A model generated the notes under the pieces. That model saw only the letters and a program-made list of their open reading frames with translations. It made no database searches and was not told the origin of the DNA. From assembly GCA_963717705.1 (NCBI GenBank), contig CAVQWT010000007.1, positions 1-64,000 of the forward strand: a stretch of 64,000 nt of DNA, written 5' to 3'. The DNA is from CAVQWT01 sp963717705 (GTDB lineage Bacteria; Pseudomonadota; Gammaproteobacteria; Burkholderiales; Casimicrobiaceae). Below are positions 1-8,110 of this stretch, piece after piece; within the stretch, counting starts at the first letter, position 1; every line of letters begins with the position of its first letter. The translations under genes were made by a program, and so were the position numbers.

Positions 1-1120
1 GGGCGCCCATCAGCGCCAGCAGCACGCCGCCGGCGACGACGCTCGCGATCTGGCCGGCGGCATTGGCACCCATCGCGTGCATCAGCAGGAAGTTCTCGAA
101 GTCTTCCTCCTGCGCCACTTTCTGGACGACCCGCGCCGCCATCGGAAACGCGCTGATGCCGGCGGCGCCGATCAGCGGGTTGACCTTGCCGCCGGAGAGC
201 ACGTTCAGGAGCTTGGCGAACAGCACGCCGGCGGTGGTGTCCACGCCGAAGGCGACGATGCCGAGCACGAGGATCGCGAGCGTGCTGGGCTTGAGGAACT
301 CGGTGCCGACCATCGTCGATCCGATGGCGAGCCCGAGGAACAGCGTCACCGCGTTGGCGATCTCCTGCGACGACGCCTTGGTCAGCCGCTCCACGGCGCC
401 CGATTCCTTCATCAGGTTGCCCAGCATCAGCATGCCGATCAGCGGCGTGGCAAAAGGAACCAGCGTGCCGATCAGAATGGTGACGATGATCGGGAACAGG
501 ATTCGCGTGCGCCGGCTGATCGTCCGCTGGCTGTACGGCATGCGGATCGCGCGCTCCTTCTTCGTCGTCAGCAGCCGCATGATCGGCGGCATGATGATCG
601 GCACCAGCGACATGTAGCTGTACGCCGCCACGGTGATCGGCCCCAGCAGGTGCGGCGCCAGCAGGCCGCTCACGTAGATCGACGTCGGGCCGTCGATGGC
701 GCCGATGATGCCGATCGACGCCGCCTCCTTCTGGGTGAAGCCCAGCATCAGCGCCAGGATCAGCGTGAGGAAGATGCCGAACTGGCCCGCGGCGCCCAGC
801 AGCACCATCCGCGGGTTCTCGATCAGCGGGCCGAAGTCGGTCAGCGCGCCGATGCCGATGAAGATCAGCAGCGGAAAGAGCTCGTTGCCAATGCCCATCT
901 CGTAGAGCACGCGCAGCATGCCGTCGGGCGCGATCAGCGGCGACAGCGGCAGGTTGGCGAGCAGGCAGCCCGCGCCGATCGGCAGCAGCAGCAGCGGCTC
1001 GTAGTCCCTGGCGATCGCGAGCCAGAACAGCACCAGCGCGACGCCGATCATGATCAGCGACTGCGGCGTGACGTTCGTGACGCCCTGCAGCAGCAGGTCG
1101 AGCGTGTCGCCGCCGGCCAT
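1..1120 (-). CDS. mmdB: Na+-translocating decarboxylase beta subunit (methylmalonyl-CoA decarboxylase type), cut by window edge
   Basis: Membrane subunit that decarboxylates carboxybiotin on the carrier protein and uses the energy to export Na+. Its 373 visible codons read from ATG at 1120, and the stop lies outside the window. The product is almost wholly hydrophobic helices and shows the family hallmarks: AIDGPTSIY at residues 141-149, carrying the conserved membrane Asp143, and NPLIGAAGISAFP from 314. The start is three bases after the TGA of the biotin carrier gene, so it is the last gene of a four-gene operon. The oxaloacetate and glutaconyl-CoA pumps share this subunit; the methylmalonyl-CoA assignment comes from the A-D-C-B gene order, not from this subunit itself. 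Confidence 0.9.
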   Translation of the reverse strand, partial: MAGGDTLDLLLQGVTNVTPQSLIMIGVALVLFWLAIARDYEPLLLLPIGAGCLLANLPLSPLIAPDGMLRVLYEMGIGNELFPLLIFIGIGALTDFGPLIENPRMVLLGAAGQFGIFLTLILALMLGFTQKEAASIGIIGAIDGPTSIYVSGLLAPHLLGPITVAAYSYMSLVPIIMPPIMRLLTTKKERAIRMPYSQRTISRRTRILFPIIVTILIGTLVPFATPLIGMLMLGNLMKESGAVERLTKASSQEIANAVTLFLGLAIGSTMVGTEFLKPSTLAILVLGIVAFGVDTTAGVLFAKLLNVLSGGKVNPLIGAAGISAFPMAARVVQKVAQEEDFENFLLMHAMGANAAGQIASVVAGGVLLALMGA

Positions 1121-1123
1121 CGC

Positions 1124-1639
1124 TCAGCCCTCCTCGAAGCGGACGATCGCGTCGCCGTGGCCGACCGCCTGCCCGACGCCGACGCACACCTCGGCGATGG
1201 TGCCGGCACGCGGCGAGCGGAGGCTGTTCTGCATCTTCATCGCCTCGAGGATCGCGATCGGCTGGCCGCGCGTGACGACGTCGCCGGCGGCGACGCTGAC
1301 CTCGAGGATGACGCCCGGCATCGGCGCCGCCAGGGTGGCGCTGCCGCCGGCCGCGGGCTTGCGCGCAGGCGGAGCGGCCCGCGCGGCCTTCGGCGTCGCC
1401 GCGGGGGGCTGGCGACCCGGCCGCCCGGCATCGGCATCCGTCGGAGCGGTGGACGGCGTCCCGGCGACGCGCGCGGGCGCGAACGCCGGGGTGATCTTCG
1501 CCTCGCGCAGGTCCTCGTCGCCGGTCAGCACGACCTCGTAGGTCTCGCCACCGACCGCCACGTCGAACCGGTTGGCCGCGATGTCGTCGACGTCGACGAC
1601 GAACTCCCGGCCGCGGATCTCGATCCTGTAACGTCGCAT
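1124..1639 (-). CDS. mmdC: Biotin carboxyl carrier protein of the decarboxylase (gamma/C subunit)
   Basis: 171-residue carrier that shuttles CO2 as carboxybiotin from the carboxyltransferase to the membrane pump. The C-terminal half is a biotinyl domain with EAMKM at residues 132-136; Lys135 is the expected biotin site. An Ala/Pro-rich flexible linker covers roughly residues 50-100, as in carriers of this class, after a small N-terminal domain. The ATG at 1639 overlaps the TAA of the preceding gene by one base (TAATG), so translation is probably coupled. Its position between the gamma-like membrane anchor and the beta subunit matches the mmdADCB order. Confidence 0.9.
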   Translation of the reverse strand: MRRYRIEIRGREFVVDVDDIAANRFDVAVGGETYEVVLTGDEDLREAKITPAFAPARVAGTPSTAPTDADAGRPGRQPPAATPKAARAAPPARKPAAGGSATLAAPMPGVILEVSVAAGDVVTRGQPIAILEAMKMQNSLRSPRAGTIAEVCVGVGQAVGHGDAIVRFEEG

Positions 1640-2043
1640 TACCCGCCCCTTCTCTGCCAGGTGCCGTTCTGCCGCATCCGCCCGCTCGCGACCCAGCGCG
1701 ACGCGTAGAGCAGGCTGCCCGGCCAGTAGCTGCGCATCACCGGCGTCGCCTCCCGCCGGCCCACCGCCTCGTGCGCCAGCGTCGCCACGACGATGGCCGC
1801 CACCAGGTCGGCGTCCATGCCGTTCACCGTCGGCATCACCGGAACCTGCGCGCCGATCGCGTCGTCGGCGACCGCGGCGATGCGCTCCGCCTTCGCCATC
1901 GGCGTCCCGCCTGACGCAGCCTCGGCCGGCGCCCGGTCGAAGCGCAGCACGAGGTGGAGGAGTCCCCACAGCAACGCGAGGAGCCCGAACACCAGCCCCA
2001 TCCCGAGGGCGGATATCTGCAGGCCCCAACCAAGGTTGGCCAT
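1639..2043 (-). CDS. mmdD: Small membrane-anchor subunit of the sodium pump (OadG/MmdD family)
   Basis: 134-residue protein with one strong transmembrane helix near the N terminus (residues about 6-34) followed by a hydrophilic tail. This is the usual architecture of OadG/MmdD, which anchors and stabilises the complex. Sequence conservation in this family is low, so the call rests on size, topology and its place between mmdA and mmdC. ATG at 2043 is preferred; an in-frame GTG directly before it (2046) is possible. It overlaps mmdC by one base. Confidence 0.75.
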   Translation of the reverse strand: MANLGWGLQISALGMGLVFGLLALLWGLLHLVLRFDRAPAEAASGGTPMAKAERIAAVADDAIGAQVPVMPTVNGMDADLVAAIVVATLAHEAVGRREATPVMRSYWPGSLLYASRWVASGRMRQNGTWQRRGG

Positions 2044-2092
2044 CACGTCCTCCGTCGGCGTGCGTGCCGCCCCCGACCTGCGCCGCGCGCCG

Positions 2093-3649
2093 TCATGTCG
2101 GGATCAGCCCGTGCTTCTTGGGCGGGTTCTGCTGCACCTTGGTGCGCAGGACCTCGAGCGCGCGGATGAGGCGCGGCCGGGTCTCCCGCGGCTCGACGAC
2201 CTCGTCGATCTGGCCGACGTCGGCGGCGCGATACGGATTGAAGAACTGCTCGCGGTAGTAGTCGATCAGCTCGCGCTCGCGCGCCGCCGGGTCGGCGGCG
2301 TTCTTCACGTCGTCGCGGTAGAGCACGCGCACGGCGGGCTCGGCGCCCATCACCGCGATCTGCGCGGTCGGCCATGCGAACGCGAGGTCGGTGCGCATCT
2401 GCTTCGAGCACATCGCCACGTACGCGCCTCCCATCGCCTTGCGCGTGACCAGCGAGATCTTGGGCACCGTCGCCTCGCAGTAGGCGTAGATGATCTTCGC
2501 GCCGTGGCGGATGACGCCGCCGTACTCCTGGTCGGTGCCCGGCAGGAAGCCCGGGCAGTCTACGAAGGTCATCAGCGGTATGTTGTAGGCGTCGCAGATG
2601 CGGATGAAGCGGGAGATCTTGTCGCTGGCGTCGATGTTGAGCGCGCCGGACATGAACGCCGGCTGGTTGGCGACGATGCCGACCGAATAGCCGTCGAGGC
2701 GGGCGAAGCCGACGACCGCGTTGGCGGCGAAATCGGGGTGGATCTCGAGGAAGCTGCCGGTGTCGAAGATCATCGCGACCGCGTCGCGTATGTCGTAGGG
2801 CTCGTTCTCGGCGTGCGGGATCAGCGTGTTGAGCGCCTCGTCCATCCGGTCGGGCGCGTCGTACGGCGCGATCTGCGGCGGGTCCTCGTTGTTGTTCTGC
2901 GGCAGGTAGCCCAGCAGGTGCTTGGCGAGCTCGAGTGCGGCGAGCTCGGTCTCCGCGACCAGGTGCGCGACGCCGCTGCGGCCGGCGTGCACGTCGGCGC
3001 CGCCCAGTGTCTGCGCGGTCACCTTTTCGCCGGTGATCGCCTGGATCACGTCGGGGCCGGTGAGGAACATGTAGCTGTCCTCCGCCATGATCACGAAGTC
3101 GGTCAGCGCCGGCGAGTACACCGCGCCGCCGGCGCAGGGCCCGAGGATCAGCGAGATCTGCGGGATGACGCCCGAGGCCATCACGTTGCGCACGAACACC
3201 TCGCCGTACGCGGCAAGGCTGCGCACGCCCTCCTGGATGCGCGCGCCGCCGGAATCGTTGAGCCCGATCAGCGGGATCCCGCTCTGCAGCGCGAGATCCT
3301 GGATCCGGCAGATCTTGTGCGACTGCACCTCGGAGAAGGAGCCGCCCAGCACGGTGAAGTCCTGCGCGAAGACGGCGACGCGGCGGCCGTTGATCTTGCC
3401 GAATCCGGTGACGATGCCGTCGCCCGGGAAGCGCTGCTTGTCGAGGCCGAATTCGGACACGTTGTGCGTGGCGAGCGCGCCGAACTCCTGGAACGAGCCT
3501 TCGTCGACCAGCAGCGCGAGCCGCTCGCGCGCGGTGAGCCGGCCGCGCGCATGCTGCTGCTCGATGCGCTTTTGCCCGCCGCCCAGCACGGCACGGCTGC
3601 GCATCTCGCGCAGCATGGCCAGGTGTTTGTTCGTCGCCCCCTCCGTCAT
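2093..3649 (-). CDS. mmdA: Carboxyltransferase subunit, methylmalonyl-CoA decarboxylase alpha / PccB family
   Basis: 518-residue crotonase-fold carboxyltransferase, the normal length for MmdA and PccB. It moves the carboxyl group between an acyl-CoA (methylmalonyl-CoA/propionyl-CoA) and biotin. Both halves of the domain are present: NDSGGARIQEG at 131-141, GPCAGGAVYSPALTDF at 170-185, DCPGFLPGTDQEYGG at 364-378 and AMGGAYVAMCSK at 405-416. ATG at 3649 has a GGGAGG ribosome site six bases upstream. As first gene of A-D-C-B it most likely feeds the Na+ pump, but a propionyl-CoA carboxylase role cannot be ruled out from sequence. No biotin carboxylase gene lies nearby, which favours the decarboxylase reading. 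Confidence 0.88.
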   Translation of the reverse strand: MTEGATNKHLAMLREMRSRAVLGGGQKRIEQQHARGRLTARERLALLVDEGSFQEFGALATHNVSEFGLDKQRFPGDGIVTGFGKINGRRVAVFAQDFTVLGGSFSEVQSHKICRIQDLALQSGIPLIGLNDSGGARIQEGVRSLAAYGEVFVRNVMASGVIPQISLILGPCAGGAVYSPALTDFVIMAEDSYMFLTGPDVIQAITGEKVTAQTLGGADVHAGRSGVAHLVAETELAALELAKHLLGYLPQNNNEDPPQIAPYDAPDRMDEALNTLIPHAENEPYDIRDAVAMIFDTGSFLEIHPDFAANAVVGFARLDGYSVGIVANQPAFMSGALNIDASDKISRFIRICDAYNIPLMTFVDCPGFLPGTDQEYGGVIRHGAKIIYAYCEATVPKISLVTRKAMGGAYVAMCSKQMRTDLAFAWPTAQIAVMGAEPAVRVLYRDDVKNAADPAARERELIDYYREQFFNPYRAADVGQIDEVVEPRETRPRLIRALEVLRTKVQQNPPKKHGLIPT

Positions 3650-3672
3650 CGCCGCCTCCCGGTTCCGAGTTA

Positions 3673-3684
3673 GGTATGTATACC
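3673..3684. promoter_or_regulatory. Palindrome GGTATGTATACC upstream of mmdA, possible operator
   Basis: A GGTAT/ATACC inverted repeat around two central bases, 24 bases before the mmdA start. GTATAC-type palindromes are typical of GntR-family operators, and the position would suit repression of the mmd operon. No cognate regulator lies beside it, so the function is inferred. Confidence 0.3.
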
Positions 3685-3880
3685 AAATGCAGTGCCCGGT
3701 GTTGACGTGCGTCAACCGCAGCTGAACGGGGCCAAGCGGTGCCGGTCCGACGCGCCATCGGTGGCCGGAAGTGCCGCCGCCCGGGGCCGCGATGGCCGGC
3801 GGTGCCGGACCACGGGGGAAGGCGTCGCTGGGCAACCGGCGGTTCGGACGGTGTCGGGCGGGCCCCGCGTAGAATGGGGG

Positions 3881-4864
3881 ATGCCCACCCCGCACCCCTA
3901 CGACGCCCTCACCCCGGATCTCATCCTCGACGCCCTGGAAACCGCGGGCATCCGCGGCGACGGGAGGCTGCTCGCGCTGGGCAGCTACGAGAACCGCGTC
4001 TACCAGGTGTGGCGCGAGGACGACGGCCCGCCGGTCGTCGTCAAGTTCTACCGGCCGCAGCGCTGGAGCGACGCCGCGATCGCCGAGGAGCACGCGTTCG
4101 CGCTGGAGCTCGACGAGCGCGAGGTTCCCGTCGTCGCGCCGATGGTGCTCGCCGGGCGCACGCTGCACCAGCATGCGACGTTCCGCTTCGCCGTCTACCC
4201 TCGGCGCGGCGGCCGCTCGCCCGAGCTCGACCGGCCCGACGTGCTGGCGCGGATCGGCCGCTTTCTCGGCCGGCTGCACGTCGTCGGCAGCGCCTCGCGC
4301 TTCGCCGCGCGACCGACGCTCGACATCGCGAGCTTCGGCGACGAGCCGCGCGCGTTCGTCCTCGACGGCGGCTTCGTGCCCCCCGACATCGTCGAGGCGT
4401 ACACGGCGATCAGCGCGCAGGCGCTCGACGCGGTGCGGCGCGCCTTCGACCGCGCCGGCGCGGTGGGATCGCTGCGGCTGCACGGCGACTGCCACGCGGG
4501 CAACGTGCTGTGGACCGACGACGGGCCGCACTTCGTCGACCTCGACGATGCGCGGATGGGCCCCGCGGTGCAGGACCTGTGGATGCTGCTTTCCGGCGAC
4601 GCCGACGCGCAGACGACCCAGCTTGCGCACGTGCTCGAGGGCTACGAGCAGTTCCGCGACTTCGACCGCCGCGAGCTGCTGCTGATCGAGCCGCTGCGCA
4701 CGTTGCGGCTGATCCACTACTCGGGCTGGATCGCCCGCCGCTTCGACGACCCGGCGTTCCCGGCCGCGTTCCCGTGGTTCGGCACGCAGCGCTACTGGCA
4801 GGACCGCATTCTCGAGCTGCGCGAGCAGGTCGCGCTGATGGACGAGCCGCCGCTGGCGGTCTGA
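3881..4864 (+). CDS. srkA: Stress-response Ser/Thr kinase, SrkA (YihE) family
   Basis: 327 residues, essentially the length of E. coli SrkA (328). This aminoglycoside-phosphotransferase-like kinase protects cells from stress-induced death in E. coli. The catalytic loop HGDCHAGNVLW (residues 201-211, with Asp203 and Asn208) and the metal-binding DLDD at 220-223 are intact, and the start LGSYENRVYQV (about 33-43) is the family's nucleotide-loop region. The ATG at 3881 was chosen because homology starts directly after it. The gene is convergent with the MFS gene across a short hairpin and diverges from mmdA. Confidence 0.85.
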   Translation: MPTPHPYDALTPDLILDALETAGIRGDGRLLALGSYENRVYQVWREDDGPPVVVKFYRPQRWSDAAIAEEHAFALELDEREVPVVAPMVLAGRTLHQHATFRFAVYPRRGGRSPELDRPDVLARIGRFLGRLHVVGSASRFAARPTLDIASFGDEPRAFVLDGGFVPPDIVEAYTAISAQALDAVRRAFDRAGAVGSLRLHGDCHAGNVLWTDDGPHFVDLDDARMGPAVQDLWMLLSGDADAQTTQLAHVLEGYEQFRDFDRRELLLIEPLRTLRLIHYSGWIARRFDDPAFPAAFPWFGTQRYWQDRILELREQVALMDEPPLAV

Positions 4865-4865
4865 A

Positions 4866-4891
4866 GCGCGGGCACGCCTGCCTGCCCGCGC
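4866..4891. terminator. Hairpin between convergent srkA and MFS genes
   Basis: Perfect nine-base stem (GCGCGGGCA / TGCCCGCGC) with an eight-base loop, filling the 31-base gap between the two converging stops. There is no U-tract on either side, so it may be a bidirectional GC-rich terminator or barrier rather than a textbook intrinsic one. Confidence 0.5.
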
Positions 4892-4895
4892 CGGC

Positions 4896-6098
4896 TCAGC
4901 GCCGCTGCCGCAGCGCGAGTCCCACCCACGCCACCGCGGTGAACGCGGCGCCGGCGAGGAAGGTGGAGCGCGGCCCCCACGCATCCCACAGCAGGCCGGC
5001 GAGCACGCTCGCCACCAGCAGCGCCACCCCGCTCGCCAGATTGAACAGGCCGAACGCGCTGCCGCGCAGGTCCTCGGGCGCGTGCCGCGCAACCAGCGCG
5101 GCCAGCAGCCCCTGAGTCAGCCCCATGTGCAGCCCCCACAGTGCCGCGCCCGCGAGCACCGCGACCGGGCCCTCGGCGAAGGCGAGCATGAGATCGGCGC
5201 CGATCAGCGCCGCGCACCCGGCCGCGAGCAGCCGCGCGGCGTGCCCGCGATCGAGCGCCGCGCCGGCCGGGTACGAAGTCACCGCGTAGACGATGGTCAT
5301 CGCCACCATCACCCACGGTGCGCCCGCGGTGCCGAAACCGGTCGCCTGCGCGCGCAGCACCAGGAAGGCCTCCGAAAAGCGCGCCAGCGTCAGCACGGCG
5401 GCCAGCGCGACGACGCCCCAGTACGCGGCCGGAAGCCGCCTCGCGTCGGTCCAGTGCAGGCGCTTGCGGCCGTCGCCGTCACCGGCCTTCGGCGGCCGGT
5501 CCGGCTCGTCGACGCCGACGACGATCAGCAGCACCGCCAGCATCGCGGGGACGACGGCGAGCCAGAACACCGTCTGGAAATTGCCGGCGAACCAGGCGAG
5601 CCCGGCCAGCGCCAGCAGCGGCCCGCCGATCGCGCCGACGGTGTCGAGCGCCTGGCGCAATCCGAAGCTCGCGCCGCGCGCCTCGGGTGGCGCGAGGTCG
5701 GCGATCAGCGCGTCGCGCGGCGCGCCGCGGATGCCCTTGCCGACGCGGTCGGCGAAGCGTGCGAACACCACCCAGCCCAGCGTCGGCGCCAGCGGAAAGA
5801 TGAACTTGGTCAGCGCGGCGAGCCCGTAGCCCAGCAGCACCAGCGGCTTGCGGCGGCGAAAATAATCGGACAGGACGCCCGAGAACACCTTGACCACCAG
5901 CGCGGTCGCCTCGGCGATGCCCTCGATGAATCCGATCGCGACCATCGACACGCCGAGGCCGACGGAGAGGTAGAGCGGCAGCAGCGCGTGGACGAGCTCC
6001 GACGAGAGGTCCATGCACAGGCTGACGAGGCCCAGCGCCCACACGCCGCGCGGAATCGCGGCGAGACCGCGGCGCGGGACCGCATCCGGCACCGTCAC
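4896..6098 (-). CDS. MFS transporter
   Basis: 400-residue major facilitator permease with about twelve hydrophobic segments. The loop-2 signature appears as GVLSDYFRRRKPL near residue 75-87, and FADRVGKGIRGAPRDALIAD follows near 115-134, a motif of the MFS subgroup often annotated as Nre-like or generic permeases. Substrate unknown. The ATG at 6098 precedes MTVPDAVPRRG, a short cytoplasmic lead before the first helix. The gene converges with srkA; upstream, 94 bases separate it from the carboxypeptidase stop on the same strand. Confidence 0.8.
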   Translation of the reverse strand: MTVPDAVPRRGLAAIPRGVWALGLVSLCMDLSSELVHALLPLYLSVGLGVSMVAIGFIEGIAEATALVVKVFSGVLSDYFRRRKPLVLLGYGLAALTKFIFPLAPTLGWVVFARFADRVGKGIRGAPRDALIADLAPPEARGASFGLRQALDTVGAIGGPLLALAGLAWFAGNFQTVFWLAVVPAMLAVLLIVVGVDEPDRPPKAGDGDGRKRLHWTDARRLPAAYWGVVALAAVLTLARFSEAFLVLRAQATGFGTAGAPWVMVAMTIVYAVTSYPAGAALDRGHAARLLAAGCAALIGADLMLAFAEGPVAVLAGAALWGLHMGLTQGLLAALVARHAPEDLRGSAFGLFNLASGVALLVASVLAGLLWDAWGPRSTFLAGAAFTAVAWVGLALRQRR

Positions 6099-6192
6099 GG
6101 CGAGCGGCCGGGCACGGAAGGTCGGGCGACGGGGTCGACCGGCCCGCCGGCGCGACGGTGCCGCAAGTCCTCGCTGCCCGCCATCACCATCC

Positions 6193-7878
6193 TCACGCCA
6201 GCCGCAGCTTCGTCCGCACCGTGCCGGCGCGCTCGTGGCGCACCACGACGTCGACCTCGGTGCCGGCCTTGCCGCGAACCACCCACTCGACCTTCGCGCG
6301 GTCGTCGGTGACGTGGTAGTCGGGCCAGAACGACACGCCGGTGTGCTTGTACGCCTTGCCCTCGAGCTGGCCCAGGTCGACGCGGGTCTGGCCCTGCACC
6401 AGCGCCGCGCCCGCGGGCAGCGCGATCTCGGCGATCGCGCCGCGCACGACCTTGCGCGCCAGCGCGCGCTTGGACACGTACGACGGCAGCCAGCCCTCGT
6501 TCTGCACGACGACCGTGACCTTCCACGCGCCGTCGGCGACCGCCTCGACGCCGGTGTGCAGCAGCGCCATCTTCGGCGACGTCAGCGCCTGCCAGACCAG
6601 CCAGCGCGGGAAGCGTGCGAGCTCGCGCTCCAGGAACGCCGGCGGCGGATTGGAGAACGCGTGCAGCCGGTTCCAGCCGCCGAGCTCGACCTTGCCGAGC
6701 TGCGGGTGATCGAACGCGCGCCACGCCTTGTGCGCGAGGCCGCCGAGGGTGTCGCGGCTCCATTGCCAGAGCTTGAGGTCGTCGGCGGGCGGGTGGTCGC
6801 GGAACCAGTCGATGTACCCGTACTTCTCGATGCCCGCCTCGCGCATCGGCGACCAGATCTCGACCACCCAGCTGAAGAGGCCGAGGTGCTCGTAGATCCA
6901 GTCGAAGGTCCCGCCGATCACCTGCTTCGGGTGGTAGCGGAACTCGTGGTAGACGGAGATCGCCGGATAGCCGGTCAGCTCGTGGCCCTTGTCGCCGGCG
7001 CGGCGGTAGAACCACAGGTCCTCGGCGTCCATCTCGTCGTCGGAGAGGTGCTCGAACGGCCGCAGCAGCACGCCGCTCCAGGTGTGGAACGTGGTGCCGC
7101 AGGTGAGGTTGGTGTGGCGGGCGATGAAGTCGACGACGGCGCGCACCTCGGGCTCCGACGTCGGGTACGGGCCCGCGCCCAGCTGCTCGAACTCCTGCCG
7201 CCAGCTCGCCGGAAAGTTGCGGTTGAGGTCGAGCCCCTGCTTGGGCGGCTTCAGCTTCAGCGTGAAGCCGTCGTAGTTCTCGACCGTGCCTTCGGGCAGG
7301 ACCCGGTAGTAGCGGCCGCCGACCTCGGTGGGCTCGCGCCGGATCATCAGCCCCGGCGCGTCGGGATGCTCCTTCCACAGGCCGTTAGGGTCCGGCACGC
7401 GCATCTGCAGGATCAGGCCGTCGCCGTCGATGTCCTCGACGGTCAGGCCTTCGACCGCGTCCTCGTCGAACGGGTACGGCCGCGTGCTCGAGCGGATGAA
7501 CTTCGGCTTGTCGGCCAGCGCCCATTCGGCGCCGTCGGGATTCATCCGCGGGCAGACGTAGAACGCCCGCGTGTCGAGCGCGCGGGTGATGTCCGGATCG
7601 GTGCCGTGGCCGCGCACCAGCGTGTCGAGGAAGTACAGGTTCGCCGCGGAAGCGGCGACTTCGGTGGCGTGGATGTTGCCGTCGACCCACATCGCCGGCT
7701 TGTCGGACGCGGGGCCCGTCGCGGTGTTGGTGACGGTCAGCACGAAGATGTCGCGGCCCTCGTGGCTCTTTCCGATCGACTCGATCGACACCAGCTGCGG
7801 GTGGTCGCGGACGAAGGCGTGCAGCAGTTCGGTGAGCTCGGCGTAGCGATGGAAGCGGTCGAAGGCGATGGCGGGCAT
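6193..7878 (-). CDS. M14 family zinc carboxypeptidase
   Basis: 561-residue metallopeptidase of the carboxypeptidase A superfamily. The zinc ligands are visible as HATE (His70, Glu73) and FHTWSG (His265), and Glu340 in WVVEIWSP is the likely catalytic acid. The region after about residue 430 looks like a separate beta-rich C-terminal domain, longer than the catalytic unit needs. No signal peptide is evident with the ATG at 7878, so the enzyme is probably cytoplasmic. Substrate unknown. It is divergent from dnaE2. Confidence 0.85.
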   Translation of the reverse strand: MPAIAFDRFHRYAELTELLHAFVRDHPQLVSIESIGKSHEGRDIFVLTVTNTATGPASDKPAMWVDGNIHATEVAASAANLYFLDTLVRGHGTDPDITRALDTRAFYVCPRMNPDGAEWALADKPKFIRSSTRPYPFDEDAVEGLTVEDIDGDGLILQMRVPDPNGLWKEHPDAPGLMIRREPTEVGGRYYRVLPEGTVENYDGFTLKLKPPKQGLDLNRNFPASWRQEFEQLGAGPYPTSEPEVRAVVDFIARHTNLTCGTTFHTWSGVLLRPFEHLSDDEMDAEDLWFYRRAGDKGHELTGYPAISVYHEFRYHPKQVIGGTFDWIYEHLGLFSWVVEIWSPMREAGIEKYGYIDWFRDHPPADDLKLWQWSRDTLGGLAHKAWRAFDHPQLGKVELGGWNRLHAFSNPPPAFLERELARFPRWLVWQALTSPKMALLHTGVEAVADGAWKVTVVVQNEGWLPSYVSKRALARKVVRGAIAEIALPAGAALVQGQTRVDLGQLEGKAYKHTGVSFWPDYHVTDDRAKVEWVVRGKAGTEVDVVVRHERAGTVRTKLRLA

Positions 7879-8022
7879 GGGGAATGGGAAAGGAGGCGGC
7901 GCCGGCGGACCGCGCGCCGTCGGACGGACGGGGCGGCCCCGGGCGGCAGGCAAGTCGTCAGTTTAGCGGGTCGCGGGCGGCGGGCGGGGGCCGTGCGCGG
8001 GGCCGTGCAGAGCGGCGGCGAA

Positions 8023-8042
8023 TACCGTATATTTATGCGGTA
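8023..8042 (+). promoter_or_regulatory. LexA-box-like palindrome upstream of dnaE2
   Basis: TACCGTATATTTATGCGGTA matches the proteobacterial LexA consensus outline (TACTG-N10-CAGTA) at 16 of 20 positions, with CTG/CAG changed symmetrically to CCG/CGG. It lies 69 bases before the dnaE2 start and overlaps a perfect CGGTATACCG palindrome (8038-8047). LexA control is usual for dnaE2, but the altered core triplets keep this tentative. Confidence 0.4.
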
Positions 8043-8110
8043 TACCGATCCTGCTCCGCCTCCGAGGGCCGGCGACGCCGATGCGGCCGCCGGCGCCCGC
8101 ATCCCACCCC

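Noticed and set aside
77..1708. Long plus-strand open frame (543 codons) over the mmd genes
   Set aside because: His/Arg/Gln-rich antisense frame typical of high-GC DNA; the opposite strand has clear mmdB/mmdC homology.
1793..3673. Long plus-strand frame (626 codons) opposite mmdA
   Set aside because: Shadow of the carboxyltransferase gene; composition is Arg/Asp/His-rich with no domain.
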